From Streptomyces sp. NBC_01428 (GTDB taxonomy: Bacteria > Actinomycetota > Actinomycetes > Streptomycetales > Streptomycetaceae), in contig NZ_CP109499.1 of assembly GCF_036231965.1 (NCBI RefSeq), positions 5,022,001 through 5,086,000 of the forward strand: 64,000 bases of DNA. The letters run 5' to 3'. A program made the translations under genes and the position numbers. Below are positions 31,321-40,338 of the stretch, piece by piece; the first letter of the stretch is position 1; each line of letters opens with the position of its first letter. A model generated the notes under the pieces. It did no database searches, was not told where the DNA came from, and was given only the letters and a program-made list of their open reading frames with translations.

Positions 31321-31995
31321 TCACTGTCCGCCGGACGCCGAGGAGGTGGCCGTGGCCGTACCCGTGGCGGACGACGACGCGCCGCCCGACGGCTTGCCCG
31401 ACGTGGACGCGGACGGGGAGCCCGTGGCCGAACCGGACGGCGAGACGGAGGTGTCCGCCGACGCGCCGGGCGCGGACGGCATGTCGCTCGGACCCCACTT
31501 GGTGAAGTAGCTCTGGGCCGGGACGACGAAGGCGCGCAGGCTCACGTCACCGGTCTCGCTGAAGCTGAAGGTGACCTTGCGGGCACTGCCGTCCATGAGC
31601 GCCTGGCTGGGGCTGGCCAGCGCCGCCGAGGCGTTGTCCTTGCCGCCGATGACGACGGAGCCGCCGGCCGGGACGGTCAGCGGGCCGCCCTTGCCCCCGG
31701 CGGGCGTGATCTTGATGGCTCCCTCGCCGTTCAGACCGATCGAGTCGAGGGTCTGCGCGGTGGTGCCGCTGTTGAACAGCGTCGCGGAGATCACCGCCGG
31801 CCCGGTCGCCTTGACGTCGGGCTGGGTGATGACGAGCGCGTTCTGGATCTTGATGTTGCCCACGGAGGTGGCCGCGTTGTCCGGCTTGACCTCCAACGTC
31901 TGGGCATCGCTGCCCGCACCGCACGCGGCGAGCGAGGCGATCGAGAACGCGATGACGGCGGCGGCGGAGGCGCCGCGTCGAAGGCTGCTGCTCAC
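31321..31995 (-). CDS. Putative lipoprotein of the PCu(A)C/DUF461-like type
   Basis: 224 residues. A signal with lipobox LAAC (Cys about residue 25) predicts membrane anchoring outside. The mature domain (~40-165: NIKIQNALVITQPDVKATGPAVISATLFNSGTTAQTLDSIG...LTVPAGGSVVIGG) is a small beta-sandwich like copper-chaperone PCu(A)C/DUF461 proteins, but the Met/His copper ligands are not evident. A Ser/Thr/Ala/Gly-rich tail of ~55 residues follows. The start is GTG 31995. Convergent with phoP. Confidence 0.7.
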   Translation of the reverse strand: MSSSLRRGASAAAVIAFSIASLAACGAGSDAQTLEVKPDNAATSVGNIKIQNALVITQPDVKATGPAVISATLFNSGTTAQTLDSIGLNGEGAIKITPAGGKGGPLTVPAGGSVVIGGKDNASAALASPSQALMDGSARKVTFSFSETGDVSLRAFVVPAQSYFTKWGPSDMPSAPGASADTSVSPSGSATGSPSASTSGKPSGGASSSATGTATATSSASGGQ

Positions 31996-32719
31996 GGCGG
32001 CGGCAACTCCTTGAACGTGGGCGAAGCAGGGCGACTCCTGTGTAAAGCCGCCCTAAGGGTCTGTCAGCGGCCTTAGGTTACCGATCCGTTCCCACGCGAC
32101 CGCACCCGACCCTCCCCAAGAGCCGGACTTTGCTCGACGGAAGGGTGCCGGGGCCCGGCCGCCGCGGCCGACACGCGCCCGCGGGGCTCCGGTGCGCCGT
32201 GTGTGCGCCCCGTTCTTCCCGACCCGCCCGGGCGGGTCGTCGGCTACTTTGATCGCGCCCTCGTCCGCCATTCACATAAGTTCCGCGAGGCCGGCCTTGC
32301 GCATTTCGGGGAATGAATGCCCGGCCGCCCGGAAAATCGATCACGGTGCCGGAACACCAGGTCATCGCGAGCCGATCATCACGTCATCACGCACGTGATC
32401 ACCGATCGTCTTGATCAATTCCGGAATCGTTCCGCGCCCGGCCGCGCTCATCGAACGGAGTAGCGGAAGTCGCGCTCCTGGCGGCGGACAAATCGGGATG
32501 TTCGGACCCTGGTCAGGGCTTCCGGGTGTGTGTAACGTACGCGTTTCACTCCGCCTGGACAGCCGCTCCCACCTGCGAATACCCTCTTCCGCTCGCCTCC
32601 CGCAGCACGTTCCTGTTGCGGTTGTCAAGCCCCGAGATGTGCCCTGACCTGCGAAAACGCCATTCAGAAGACGCCGTTTCCGTGTTATCCTGGATAGCCA
32701 CGGAAGGGGTACCTGTCAC
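31996..32719. other. 724-nt intergenic region upstream of carD
   Basis: No supported gene. It holds the divergent promoters of the lipoprotein gene and carD, an inverted repeat CCTAAGG (32052-32058) with CCTTAGG (32071-32077), and a dyad-rich, A/T-richer segment around 32369-32410 containing TCACGTCATCACG and CACGTGATCACC that could bind a regulator. A TATCCT hexamer at 32686-32691 is a candidate carD -10. Confidence 0.5.
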
Positions 32720-33202
32720 ATGACGTTCAAGGTTGGCGACACCGTGGTCTATCCCCATCACGGGGCCGCGCTGATCGAGGCTATCGAAACTCGCCAGATC
32801 AAAGGCGTGGACAAGACCTACTTGGTGCTGAAGGTCGCCCAGGGCGATCTGACGGTACGTGTGCCAGCGGACAATGCGGAGTTCGTCGGCGTGCGTGATG
32901 TGGTCGGTCAGGACGGGCTGGACCGGGTCTTCGAGGTGCTGCGCGCGCCGTACGCCGAGGAGCCCACGAACTGGTCCCGTCGTTACAAGGCAAATCTGGA
33001 GAAGCTCGCCTCCGGCGATGTCATCAAGGTCGCGGAAGTCGTGCGTGACCTGTGGCGTCGTGAGCGCGAGCGCGGACTCTCCGCCGGTGAGAAGCGCATG
33101 CTCGCCAAGGCGCGCCAGATTCTGGTGAGCGAGCTCGCTCTCGCGGAGAACACCAACGAGGACAAGGCCGAGGCCCTGCTGGACGAGGTCCTCGCGTCCT
33201 GA
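32720..33202 (+). CDS. carD: CarD-family RNA polymerase-binding transcription factor
   Basis: 160 residues. The N-terminal Tudor-like RNA-polymerase-interacting domain (1-~60: FKVGDTVVYPHHGAALIEAIETRQIKGVDKTYLVLKV) contacts the beta subunit; the helical C-terminal domain (NWSRRYKANLEKLASGDVIKVAEVVRDLWRRERERGLSAGEKRMLAKARQILVSELALA) contacts promoter DNA at the upstream edge of the bubble. CarD stabilises open complexes at rRNA and many other promoters and is essential in mycobacteria. GGAAGGGG lies 10 nt before the ATG. A hairpin follows at 33270-33318. Confidence 0.96.
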   Translation: MTFKVGDTVVYPHHGAALIEAIETRQIKGVDKTYLVLKVAQGDLTVRVPADNAEFVGVRDVVGQDGLDRVFEVLRAPYAEEPTNWSRRYKANLEKLASGDVIKVAEVVRDLWRRERERGLSAGEKRMLAKARQILVSELALAENTNEDKAEALLDEVLAS

Positions 33203-33269
33203 CGCCGGCTCAGTCGCCAGGACACAGGCCGTCCTGACGTACGTACCAGCCCGCGCAGCTGCGCAATGA

Positions 33270-33318
33270 ATGCCGCGGTGCCCGATGACGCAATTGCTGT
33301 CGCCGGGCGCTGCGGCAT
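33270..33318 (+). terminator. Hairpin downstream of carD
   Basis: A 15-bp stem with two G-T wobbles (33270-33284 with 33304-33318); the 19-nt loop itself contains GCAATTGC. 67 nt past the carD stop, no T-run. Confidence 0.55.
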
Positions 33319-33366
33319 GTTCGTACCCGCACGCGCCCCGCATGCTTGACCTGCGCGCTTGACGCG

Positions 33367-33398
33367 GTTCACCCGGATCCACCGGATGTTCACCCGGC
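33367..33398 (+). promoter_or_regulatory. PHO-box-like direct repeats upstream of ispD
   Basis: GTTCACCCGGA (33367-33377) and GTTCACCCGGC (33388-33398) each match 10 of 11 positions of the PhoP repeat consensus. The units start 21 nt apart rather than 11 or 22, and the intervening unit is degenerate, so PhoP binding is possible but unproven. Confidence 0.4.
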
Positions 33399-33582
33399 AT
33401 CGACTGTCCCCCGCCGTACCGGCATGTCCGATACTCGATGTGCCCGGCGGCCGACTCGACCGGATGTCACGGAAGGGTCCCCGGTCAGGGCGTCACGCCC
33501 GGCACTCCCCCCGCTCACCGAGCAGGGGGTACTCACCAGGCCATACCCATACCGGTCGAGCACACAAACCTGACAGGAACCG

Positions 33583-34335
33583 ATGTCTGACGTTTCGCTT
33601 CCCGCGCCGTCGGGGCCCCGTACCGCAGCCGTGATTCCGGCCGCCGGCCGAGGCGTACGCCTCGGCCCGGGCGCCCCGAAGGCACTGCGCGCGCTCAACG
33701 GAACGCCCATGCTCATCCACGCGGCCCGCGCGATGGCCGCGTCCCGCGCGGTCTCCCTGGTCGTCGTCGTGGCCCCGCCGGACGGCGCGGCCGAGGTGAA
33801 GTCGCTGCTGGACGTGCACGCGCTGCCGGACCGCACCGACTTCCTCGTCGTCCCCGGCGGTGAGAGCCGCCAGGAGTCCGTGAAGTACGGGCTCGACGCG
33901 TTGCCGCCCGGCATCGACATCGTCCTCGTGCACGACGCGGCCCGCCCGCTCGTGCCCGTCGACACCGTGGACGCCGTCATCGAGGCCGTACGGGACGGCG
34001 CCCCCGCCGTCGTGCCGGCGCTGCCGCTCGCCGACACCGTCAAGGAGGTCGAGCCGGCCGCCGTCGCCGGGGAGCCCGAGCCGGTCGTGGCCACACCCGT
34101 CCGGGCGCGGCTGCGGGCCGTCCAGACGCCCCAGGGCTTCGACCGCGCCACGCTCGTACGCGCCCACGAGACCGTCGGCGACGACGTGACGGACGACGCG
34201 AGCATGGTCGAGCGGCTGGGCCTGCAGGTCGTGGTCGTACCCGGCCACGAGGAGGCGTTCAAGGTGACCCGCCCGCTGGACCTGGTCCTCGCGGAGGCGG
34301 TCCTGGCGCGACGGAGGCTGAACGATGGGTTCTGA
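33583..34335 (+). CDS. ispD: 2-C-methyl-D-erythritol 4-phosphate cytidylyltransferase
   Basis: 250 residues. It couples MEP with CTP in the non-mevalonate isoprenoid pathway. The nucleotide-binding loop AAVIPAAGRGVRLGPGAPKALRALNG (~15-40) carries the Arg and Lys that bind CTP; GGESRQESVKYGLDAL, HDAARPLV and the C-terminal VRLQTPQGF-like RAVQTPQGFDRATLVRAHE and EEAFKVTRPLDLVLAE are all present. It overlaps ispF by 11 nt, so the two consecutive pathway enzymes are coupled. Confidence 0.95.
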   Translation: MSDVSLPAPSGPRTAAVIPAAGRGVRLGPGAPKALRALNGTPMLIHAARAMAASRAVSLVVVVAPPDGAAEVKSLLDVHALPDRTDFLVVPGGESRQESVKYGLDALPPGIDIVLVHDAARPLVPVDTVDAVIEAVRDGAPAVVPALPLADTVKEVEPAAVAGEPEPVVATPVRARLRAVQTPQGFDRATLVRAHETVGDDVTDDASMVERLGLQVVVVPGHEEAFKVTRPLDLVLAEAVLARRRLNDGF

Positions 34336-34849
34336 GACGACCGGCCAGGCCGCACCGCAGGCTCCGGCACCCGTGCTCCCGCTCGTCGGGATCGGTACCG
34401 ACATCCACGCCTTCGAGGAGGGCCGGGACCTGTGGTGCGCCGGTCTGAAGTGGGAGGGCGAGGGACCCGGGCTCGCCGGGCACTCGGACGCGGACGTCGT
34501 CGCGCACGCCGCCTGCAACGCCCTGTTCTCCGCCGCCGGCCTCGGTGACCTCGGTGCCCACTTCGGCACCGGGCGGCCCGAGTGGTCGGGGGCGTCGGGC
34601 GTCGTCCTGCTGACGGAGGCGGCCCGGATCGTCCGCGAGGCCGGCTTCACCGTCGGCAACGTCGCGGTCCAGGTCGTCGGACCCCGCCCGAAGATCGGCA
34701 AGCGCCGGGACGAGGCCCAGAAGATCCTCTCGGACGCGGTGGGCGCCCCGGTGTCGGTGTCCGGCGCCACGACGGACGGGCTCGGCTTCCCCGGCCGGGA
34801 CGAGGGACTGATGGCGGTCGCCACCGCTCTGGTCGTCCGGACGCACTGA
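34325..34849 (+). CDS. ispF: 2-C-methyl-D-erythritol 2,4-cyclodiphosphate synthase
   Basis: 174 residues. It cyclises CDP-ME-2-phosphate to MEcPP. The zinc ligands are in GIGTDIHAF (Asp, His) and AGHSDADVVAHAACNALF; the substrate loop is GAHFGTG and the C-terminal signature GATTDGLGFPGRDEGLMAVATALV. The protein is ~10-15 residues longer at the N-terminus than the E. coli enzyme. The start ATG 34325 lies within the end of ispD. The last codons and the following 40 nt contain three CGTCCGGACG palindromes. Confidence 0.95.
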   Translation: MGSETTGQAAPQAPAPVLPLVGIGTDIHAFEEGRDLWCAGLKWEGEGPGLAGHSDADVVAHAACNALFSAAGLGDLGAHFGTGRPEWSGASGVVLLTEAARIVREAGFTVGNVAVQVVGPRPKIGKRRDEAQKILSDAVGAPVSVSGATTDGLGFPGRDEGLMAVATALVVRTH

Positions 34850-34882
34850 ACGTCCGGACGGACGCACTCAACCGTCCGGACG
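34834..34882. repeat. Three copies of the palindrome CGTCCGGACG
   Basis: At 34834-34843, 34851-34860 and 34873-34882, spanning the ispF stop codon. Any two copies can pair to form a hairpin, so this may act as a terminator or RNA-stabilising element. Confidence 0.6.
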
Positions 34883-35112
34883 CCCTGAACCGATCACCCT
34901 CCTCCGAGGGGGACGGTTCACCCTTTCCGGTAGGTTTCCACCCGTTCGGGACGATCCGTCCGCTCTTCTCCCTCTCCTGACGGCCCCGCGATCCACCCCC
35001 ACCCGCCCCGAAGGCACCCTCTCCGGAGCCCGACGGGACGGGCGGCCCGTCGTATGTGACGAATCCGTTGCCCTTGCGGGGGAAGGGTCGCGGGGCACTA
35101 CCCGGGGCCCAC

Positions 35113-35118
35113 TACCCT
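35113..35118 (+). promoter_or_regulatory. -10 element of cysS (leaderless)
   Basis: TACCCT is followed by 6 nt and then GTG 35125. Confidence 0.5.
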
Positions 35119-35124
35119 GGAGTG

Positions 35125-36525
35125 GTGACCATTCGCCTGTACGACACCAGCGCCCGGCAGATCCGTGACTTCACCCCGCTCGTGCCGGGTTGCGTCTCGA
35201 TCTACCTCTGCGGTGCCACCGTGCAGGCCGCACCGCACATCGGGCACATCCGCTCGGGCCTGAACTTCGACATCATGCGCCGCTGGTTCGAGTACCGCGG
35301 CTACGACGTCACGTTCATCCGGAACGTCACGGACATCGACGACAAGATCATCACCAAGTCGGCGGACCAGGGCCGCCCCTGGTGGTCCATCGGCTACGAG
35401 AACGAGCGCGCGTTCAACGACGGCTACGCCGCGCTCGGCTGCCTGCCGCCCACCTACGAACCGCGGGCGACCGGGCACATCCCCGAGATGATCGAGATGA
35501 TGCGCGGGCTCATCGAGCGCGGTCACGCGTACGCCTCCGACGGGAACGTCTACTTCGACGTCCGGTCCTTCCCGGGCTACCTCCAGCTCTCCAACCAGGA
35601 GCTCGACAACCTGCTCCAGCCGTCGGGCGAGGGCGAGACCGGCAAGCGCGACCCGCGTGACTTCGCCATGTGGAAGGCCGTCAAGCCGGGCGAGCCGAGC
35701 TGGGACACGCCCTGGGGACGGGGCCGTCCGGGCTGGCACCTGGAGTGCTCGGCCATGGCCCACAAGTACCTCGGCAGCGCCTTCGACATCCACGGCGGCG
35801 GGATCGACCTGATCTTCCCCCACCACGAGAACGAGATCGCGCAGGCCAAGGGCTTCGGCGACGAGTTCGCGAAGTACTGGGTGCACAACGCCTGGGTCAC
35901 CATGAGCGGCGAGAAGATGTCGAAGTCCCTCGGGAACTCGGTCCTCGTCTCCGAGATGGTCAAGGCGTGGCGCCCCATCGTGCTGCGCTACTACCTCGGC
36001 ACCCCGCACTACCGCTCGATGATCGAGTACAGCGAAGAGGCCCTGCGCGAGGCCGAGTCGGCGTTCGCGCGCATCGAGGGCTTCGTGCAGCGGGTCGTCG
36101 AGAAGGCGGGGGGCGTCGTCGAGCCGTCCGCCGAGGTGCCGCCGGCCTTCGCCGAGGCCATGGACGACGACCTCGGCGTCCCGCAGGCACTCGCCGTCGT
36201 GCACACGACGGTCCGCCAGGGGAACTCCGCGCTGGCCGCCGACGACAAGGAGGCCGCCGTCGCCCGCCTCGCCGAGGTGCGCGCCATGCTCGGCGTCCTC
36301 GGCCTCGACCCGCTCGACCCGCACTGGGCCGGCGAGGGCGACCGCGGCGACGACCTGCACGGCGCCGTCGACACCCTCGTCCGGATGGTCCTCGACCAGC
36401 GCGAGGCCGCCCGCACCCGCAAGGACTGGGCCACCGCGGACGCCATCCGCGACCAGCTGAACCAGTCCGGCCTGGTCATCGAGGACAGCCCGCAGGGGCC
36501 CCGGTGGACGCTCGGACCACGCTGA
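35125..36525 (+). CDS. cysS: Cysteinyl-tRNA synthetase
   Basis: 466 residues, class I synthetase. Zinc ligand Cys29 in LCGATVQ, HIGH-type motif PHIGHIRSGLNFD (37-49), FIRNVTDIDDKII, WHLECSAM (zinc ligand Cys), FPHHENEIAQ and the KMSKS motif in SGEKMSKSLGNS (~265-276); the C-terminal helical DALR-like domain ends in GPRWTLGPR. It charges tRNA-Cys in the cytoplasm. The related MshC is a different enzyme and lacks this C-terminal extension, so CysS is preferred. GTG 35125 is the family start and appears leaderless. Confidence 0.95.
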   Translation: MTIRLYDTSARQIRDFTPLVPGCVSIYLCGATVQAAPHIGHIRSGLNFDIMRRWFEYRGYDVTFIRNVTDIDDKIITKSADQGRPWWSIGYENERAFNDGYAALGCLPPTYEPRATGHIPEMIEMMRGLIERGHAYASDGNVYFDVRSFPGYLQLSNQELDNLLQPSGEGETGKRDPRDFAMWKAVKPGEPSWDTPWGRGRPGWHLECSAMAHKYLGSAFDIHGGGIDLIFPHHENEIAQAKGFGDEFAKYWVHNAWVTMSGEKMSKSLGNSVLVSEMVKAWRPIVLRYYLGTPHYRSMIEYSEEALREAESAFARIEGFVQRVVEKAGGVVEPSAEVPPAFAEAMDDDLGVPQALAVVHTTVRQGNSALAADDKEAAVARLAEVRAMLGVLGLDPLDPHWAGEGDRGDDLHGAVDTLVRMVLDQREAARTRKDWATADAIRDQLNQSGLVIEDSPQGPRWTLGPR

Positions 36526-36572
36526 GCACCCGCTCCGCCGGCCCCCGCCGATCACCCTCGACCTTGATCGAT

Positions 36573-36600
36573 TGTGCCGCCCGGGCCTCCGGGCGGCACA
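36573..36600 (+). terminator. Terminator between cysS and rlmB
   Basis: A perfect 12-bp stem TGTGCCGCCCGG with its complement around GCCT, 47 nt after the cysS stop. Confidence 0.75.
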
Positions 36601-36644
36601 CTTCATATACGTACGTACGCACGCCTCACACAGACAGGTAGGTC

Positions 36645-37589
36645 ATGGCCGCTAACAACCGCCGCATGTCCGGCAAGAAGGGCGCGCAGGTCGGCAGTGG
36701 CGGCCAGCGACGCCGGGGCCTCGAAGGCAAGGGTCCGACCCCGCCCGCCGAAGCGCGCAAGGGACACAAGAAGAACCGCGTTGCCAACGCCAAGGCGAAG
36801 CAGATCGTCCGCCGACCCGCCCACCCCAAGGGCCGTGGCGGCAAGGGCACGTCCGAGATGGTCGTCGGGCGCAACTCCGTCGTCGAGGCGCTGCGCGAGG
36901 GCGTCCCCGCGATGACGCTGTACGTGCAGCAGTTCATCGACAACGACGAGCGGGTCCGTGAGGCCCTCCAGCTCGTCGCCGAGCGCGGCGGCATCCACCT
37001 GATGGAGGCCCCGCGTCCCGAGCTGGACCGCATGACCAACGGGCTCAACCACCAGGGCCTCGTCCTCCAGGTCCCGCCGTACGAGTACGCGCACCCCGAG
37101 GACCTCGCCGCCGCCGCGTACGACCAGGGCCAGGACCCGCTGATCGTCGCCCTCGACGGGGTGACCGACCCGCGCAACCTGGGCGCCGTCGTCCGCTCCG
37201 CCTCCGCCTTCGGTGGCCACGGCGTCGTCGTGCCCGAGCGGCGCGCGGCCGGCATGACCGCCGGTGCCTGGAAGACGTCGGCCGGTGCCGCCGCCCGTAC
37301 GCCCGTCGCCCGCGCCGCCAACCTGACGCGTGCCCTGGAGTCGTACAAGAAGGCCGGGCTCGTCGTCGTCGGTCTCGCCGCGGACGGCGAGGTCGAGGTC
37401 GGTGAACTGGAGGCCCTCGGCGGTCCCGTCGTCATCGTCGTCGGCAGCGAGGGCAAGGGACTGTCCCGACTGGTGGGCGAGACCTGCGACTTCCGCGTGC
37501 GGATCCCGATGCCCGGTGGCGGCGAGTCGCTGAACGCGGGTGTCGCGGCGGGAGTTGTGCTCTACGAGGCCTCCCGGCGACGCGCCTGA
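36645..37589 (+). CDS. rlmB: 23S rRNA (guanosine-2'-O-)-methyltransferase RlmB-like
   Basis: 314 residues. A basic disordered N-terminus (~1-70), a SpoU_sub_bind domain (VVGRNSVVEALREGVPAMTLYVQQ, ~73-145) and a SPOUT-fold SpoU methylase domain (~160-312): motif 1 ALDGVTDPRNLGAVVRSASAFGGHGVVVP, motif 2 VVIVVGSEGKGLSRLV, motif 3 RIPMPGGGESLNAGVAAGVVLYEA. It methylates 23S rRNA at the G2251 position in E. coli; exact site here is inferred. Usual actinobacterial neighbour of cysS. Confidence 0.9.
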   Translation: MAANNRRMSGKKGAQVGSGGQRRRGLEGKGPTPPAEARKGHKKNRVANAKAKQIVRRPAHPKGRGGKGTSEMVVGRNSVVEALREGVPAMTLYVQQFIDNDERVREALQLVAERGGIHLMEAPRPELDRMTNGLNHQGLVLQVPPYEYAHPEDLAAAAYDQGQDPLIVALDGVTDPRNLGAVVRSASAFGGHGVVVPERRAAGMTAGAWKTSAGAAARTPVARAANLTRALESYKKAGLVVVGLAADGEVEVGELEALGGPVVIVVGSEGKGLSRLVGETCDFRVRIPMPGGGESLNAGVAAGVVLYEASRRRA

Positions 37590-37706
37590 ACAAACGTCCC
37601 AGTGGTCACCCCCGTGGGGTAATCGGGATGTTCGGGACGACCTTGACGCGGTCCGGACAGATCGACGCGGTCAAAGCAGTGTCCTAAACACACGTCACTC
37701 GGTTAG

Positions 37707-39353
37707 ATGAGTGTGGACACCAGAACACCCCGCACACCCACGGGGGACCGCTCGTCTGGATTCGACGACGTTCCCGCGCTGAGCATGGTGAAGGTGCCGA
37801 GCGATCCGGCGCAGGTCATCGTCAATCATGCGAGCTTCCGCGTCCAGCTAGGAGCTGCGTCGCGGGGGCAATCCGCGCGCGTCGCGCGGCACTTGAGCCC
37901 CGACGTCGGTACGCCGGGCAGAGCGGGCGGGGCCGGCCCGGCCGGCGGTGGCCGCCGCCGCGCCCCCGTCGTCTGGAGCGGGAAGTCCGCGCCCGACGAC
38001 ACCGGCGCCCACCGGCTGCTCCAGGCGGTCCGGAGCGCGGGCGTCGGTCACGGCGGCGGCAGCGTGCCGACCGCCGACGCCGGCGCGACGCAGGTCATCC
38101 CGCGCATCGGCGAACAGCCCGGCTACGCGGGCGATCTGACCGTCGACACCGTCGAGACGCCCCTCGTCGGCAGCCAGCGCAGCCCCGTCGGCGACGAGCA
38201 GCGCCTGCTTCCGCAGATGCGCACCGTCGGCAGCGCCTACGACGAACCGGCCTTCACGGACACCGACTTCGAGGACGACGACCTCGACGGCCCGGGCACC
38301 GCCCCTCCCGTCAAACGCGGCGAGTCCGACCCGGCCCGGCACGCCTACCACCCCGGCCGCCGGATGAACCTCGGCGTCGTGCTGCTCCCGCTGCGCGTCT
38401 TCCTCGGCTTCATCTCCATCTACGCCGGCATGGGCAAGCTCTGCGACCCCGTCTACTTCGACGGCGGCAAGCGCGGCTCCATGATGAAGTGGCTGAACAC
38501 GCTGCACCCGTGGGAAGTCGCCGAGCCGCTGCGGCAGTTCGCCCTCCAGCACCCCGTCGGCTCCGGCCTCGTCATCGCCTTCTTCCAGGTCATCGTCGGC
38601 GTCCTCACGGTCCTCGGACTGTGGCAGCGGGTGGCCGCCGTGGTCGGCGCGATGCTGTCGGCCGCGCTCATCGTCACGGTCAGCTGGAAGACGGTCCCCG
38701 CGTACGACGCGCCCGACATCATCTACCTCGCCGCCTGGTCCCCGCTGATCATCGCGGGCGCCCCGGTCTACTCCGTCGACGGCCGGCTCGCCGGCGAGGC
38801 GTGGCGCACGCTCGGACCGCGCGCCGACATCTGGGACCTGCGCGGGCGCGTGCTGCGCCGCGGCGCGCTCGCCACCGCCATCGTCATCGGTCTCACCCTG
38901 CTCGTGGGATCGCTGCTCGGCGGCGCCGTCCGCGACTCCGACCGCGTCGTCGTCCCCGGTCCCGGCGAGGCCCCGCGGAACGAACTGCCCGGCTCCCCGC
39001 TCCCGGAGACGCCCGGCAAGCGGCACCAGAAGGCCACCCCTTCGGCCTCCGAGGCGCCCACGCAGCGCAGTTCGTCGACGCCCTCGCAGGCGGCCACGAC
39101 GCCCGGCGCGACCCGGGAGACCGGTTCCGCCGCAGGCGGCCAGCAGCCGAGCCAGACGCAGGGCAGCAGCGGCCAGGCGCCGCCGCAGCAGTCCTCGCCC
39201 GCCGACCAGGCCCCGAGCACCACCGCGGGCCCGACCAGCAGCGGCGGCACGTCGACCGGCGGTACGGGCTCCACGGGCGGTGGCACCGCTCCCGGCGGTG
39301 GCGGCAACTCGTCCACCGGGCAGCCGGGTCTGGTCGGAGGCCTGCTGGGCTGA
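37707..39353 (+). CDS. DoxX-family membrane protein with long disordered ends
   Basis: 548 residues. The N-terminal ~220 residues are hydrophilic and disordered with an acidic patch (FEDDDLDG). The DoxX-like membrane domain (~223-405) has four to five helices: MNLGVVLLPLRVFLGFISIYAGMGKL, GSGLVIAFFQVIVGVLTVLGL, RVAAVVGAMLSAALIVTVSW, DIIYLAAWSPLIIAG and RGALATAIVIGLTLLVGSLLGG. A ~120-residue Ser/Thr/Pro/Gly tail follows. DoxX proteins are linked to thiol/quinone redox chemistry, unproven here. TTAGAT overlapping the ATG at 37707 suggests GTG 37713 as a leaderless alternative start. Confidence 0.75.
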   Translation: MSVDTRTPRTPTGDRSSGFDDVPALSMVKVPSDPAQVIVNHASFRVQLGAASRGQSARVARHLSPDVGTPGRAGGAGPAGGGRRRAPVVWSGKSAPDDTGAHRLLQAVRSAGVGHGGGSVPTADAGATQVIPRIGEQPGYAGDLTVDTVETPLVGSQRSPVGDEQRLLPQMRTVGSAYDEPAFTDTDFEDDDLDGPGTAPPVKRGESDPARHAYHPGRRMNLGVVLLPLRVFLGFISIYAGMGKLCDPVYFDGGKRGSMMKWLNTLHPWEVAEPLRQFALQHPVGSGLVIAFFQVIVGVLTVLGLWQRVAAVVGAMLSAALIVTVSWKTVPAYDAPDIIYLAAWSPLIIAGAPVYSVDGRLAGEAWRTLGPRADIWDLRGRVLRRGALATAIVIGLTLLVGSLLGGAVRDSDRVVVPGPGEAPRNELPGSPLPETPGKRHQKATPSASEAPTQRSSSTPSQAATTPGATRETGSAAGGQQPSQTQGSSGQAPPQQSSPADQAPSTTAGPTSSGGTSTGGTGSTGGGTAPGGGGNSSTGQPGLVGGLLG

Positions 39354-39384
39354 CCCACCCGGCCGCGCGGATCGCGGAGAACGA

Positions 39385-39422
39385 CGTCAGGGCCCCGCAC
39401 GGGATCGTGCGGGGCCCTGACG
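39385..39422. terminator. Bidirectional terminator
   Basis: A perfect 17-bp stem (39385-39401 with 39406-39422) with loop GGAT lies between the DoxX gene and the converging nucleotidyltransferase gene. Confidence 0.9.
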
Positions 39423-39606
39423 CGTACGGACCGTGTCGGACCGGCTACGGGGCCCCGAGTGGCTTCCTGGGCCGCTTCCCGGGTGGCACGGCGCGGTTCC
39501 CGGGGGCTCTCTGCGGTCCTCGGCGGTCCTCGGCGGCGGGGCCGGGTGGCCTAAGGCGGTCCTGCGGTTGTTGCCCGTCCGGCTCGACGGCTCGGGCCGC
39601 GGGATC

Positions 39607-40338
39607 TCAACGGCCCAGGGCCGCAAGCTCCTTCGCCGCTTCGGTGAGGTCCTTGGCGGTGTCGATGGCCCGCCAGTAGGCACCCTGCGGGATCGGGAAG
39701 CCGGCCAGCCGGTTCTCGCGGGCCAGCCGCGGGAAGGTGGTCCGCTCGTGGTCGCCGCGCTCGGGGAGCAGGCCGGTGAACTCGGGGGAGAAGACGTACA
39801 CGCCCGCGTTGATCTCGAACGTGGAGGGCGGCGCCTCGATGAAGTCCGTGACGTGTCCGAAGCCGTCCGTCTGCACGGCGCCCCAGGGGATGCGGGGGCG
39901 GGCCAGCGCGAGGGTGGCGACCGCGTCGCGCTCGGCGTGGAAGTCGGCCATGTCGCGCAGCGAGAAACGGGTCCAGATGTCACCGTTCGTCGCGTACCAG
40001 GGGCGGTCCGGGTGCGGGAGACTGGCCGCCGCGTACCGGAGGCCGCCGCCACGGCCGAGGGGTTCCGACTCGACGACCGTCGTCACCTTGACCGGGAGAT
40101 CGGCCGAGTCCAGCCACGTCTGCAGGACCCCGGCGAGGTGGCCGCAGGAGATGACGACGTCGGTGACGCCCTCCTCGGCGAGCCAGGTCAGCTGGTGGCC
40201 GATGATCGGTGTCCCGGTACCGGGGATCTCGACCATGGGCTTCGGCCGGTCGTCGGTGTAGGGCCGCAGCCGGGAGCCCTGGCCGCCGGCCAGGACGACG
40301 GCTTGAACGGGGCGCGCCTCGGCGTTCGGATCGGTCAT
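39607..40338 (-). CDS. NDP-sugar pyrophosphorylase (mannose-1-phosphate guanylyltransferase-like)
   Basis: 243 residues. A single nucleotidyltransferase domain: signature AVVLAGGQGSRLRPYTDDRPKPMVEIPG (12-39), GHQLTWLAEEGVTDVVISCGHLAGVL, the metal-binding ATNGDIWTR, FIEAPPSTFEINAGVYVFSPE, and YWRAIDTAKDLTEA. No C-terminal beta-helix or isomerase domain. It likely activates a sugar-1-phosphate with an NTP for envelope or secondary glycosylation; the sugar cannot be told from sequence. Confidence 0.85.
   Translation of the reverse strand: MTDPNAEARPVQAVVLAGGQGSRLRPYTDDRPKPMVEIPGTGTPIIGHQLTWLAEEGVTDVVISCGHLAGVLQTWLDSADLPVKVTTVVESEPLGRGGGLRYAAASLPHPDRPWYATNGDIWTRFSLRDMADFHAERDAVATLALARPRIPWGAVQTDGFGHVTDFIEAPPSTFEINAGVYVFSPEFTGLLPERGDHERTTFPRLARENRLAGFPIPQGAYWRAIDTAKDLTEAAKELAALGR

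Larger units (their letters stand above)
33203..33582. other. 380-nt region between carD and ispD
   Basis: No gene seen. It contains a terminator-like hairpin (33270-33318), TTGAC hexamers at about 33348 and 33359, and two PHO-box-like direct repeats (33367-33398). Confidence 0.55.
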
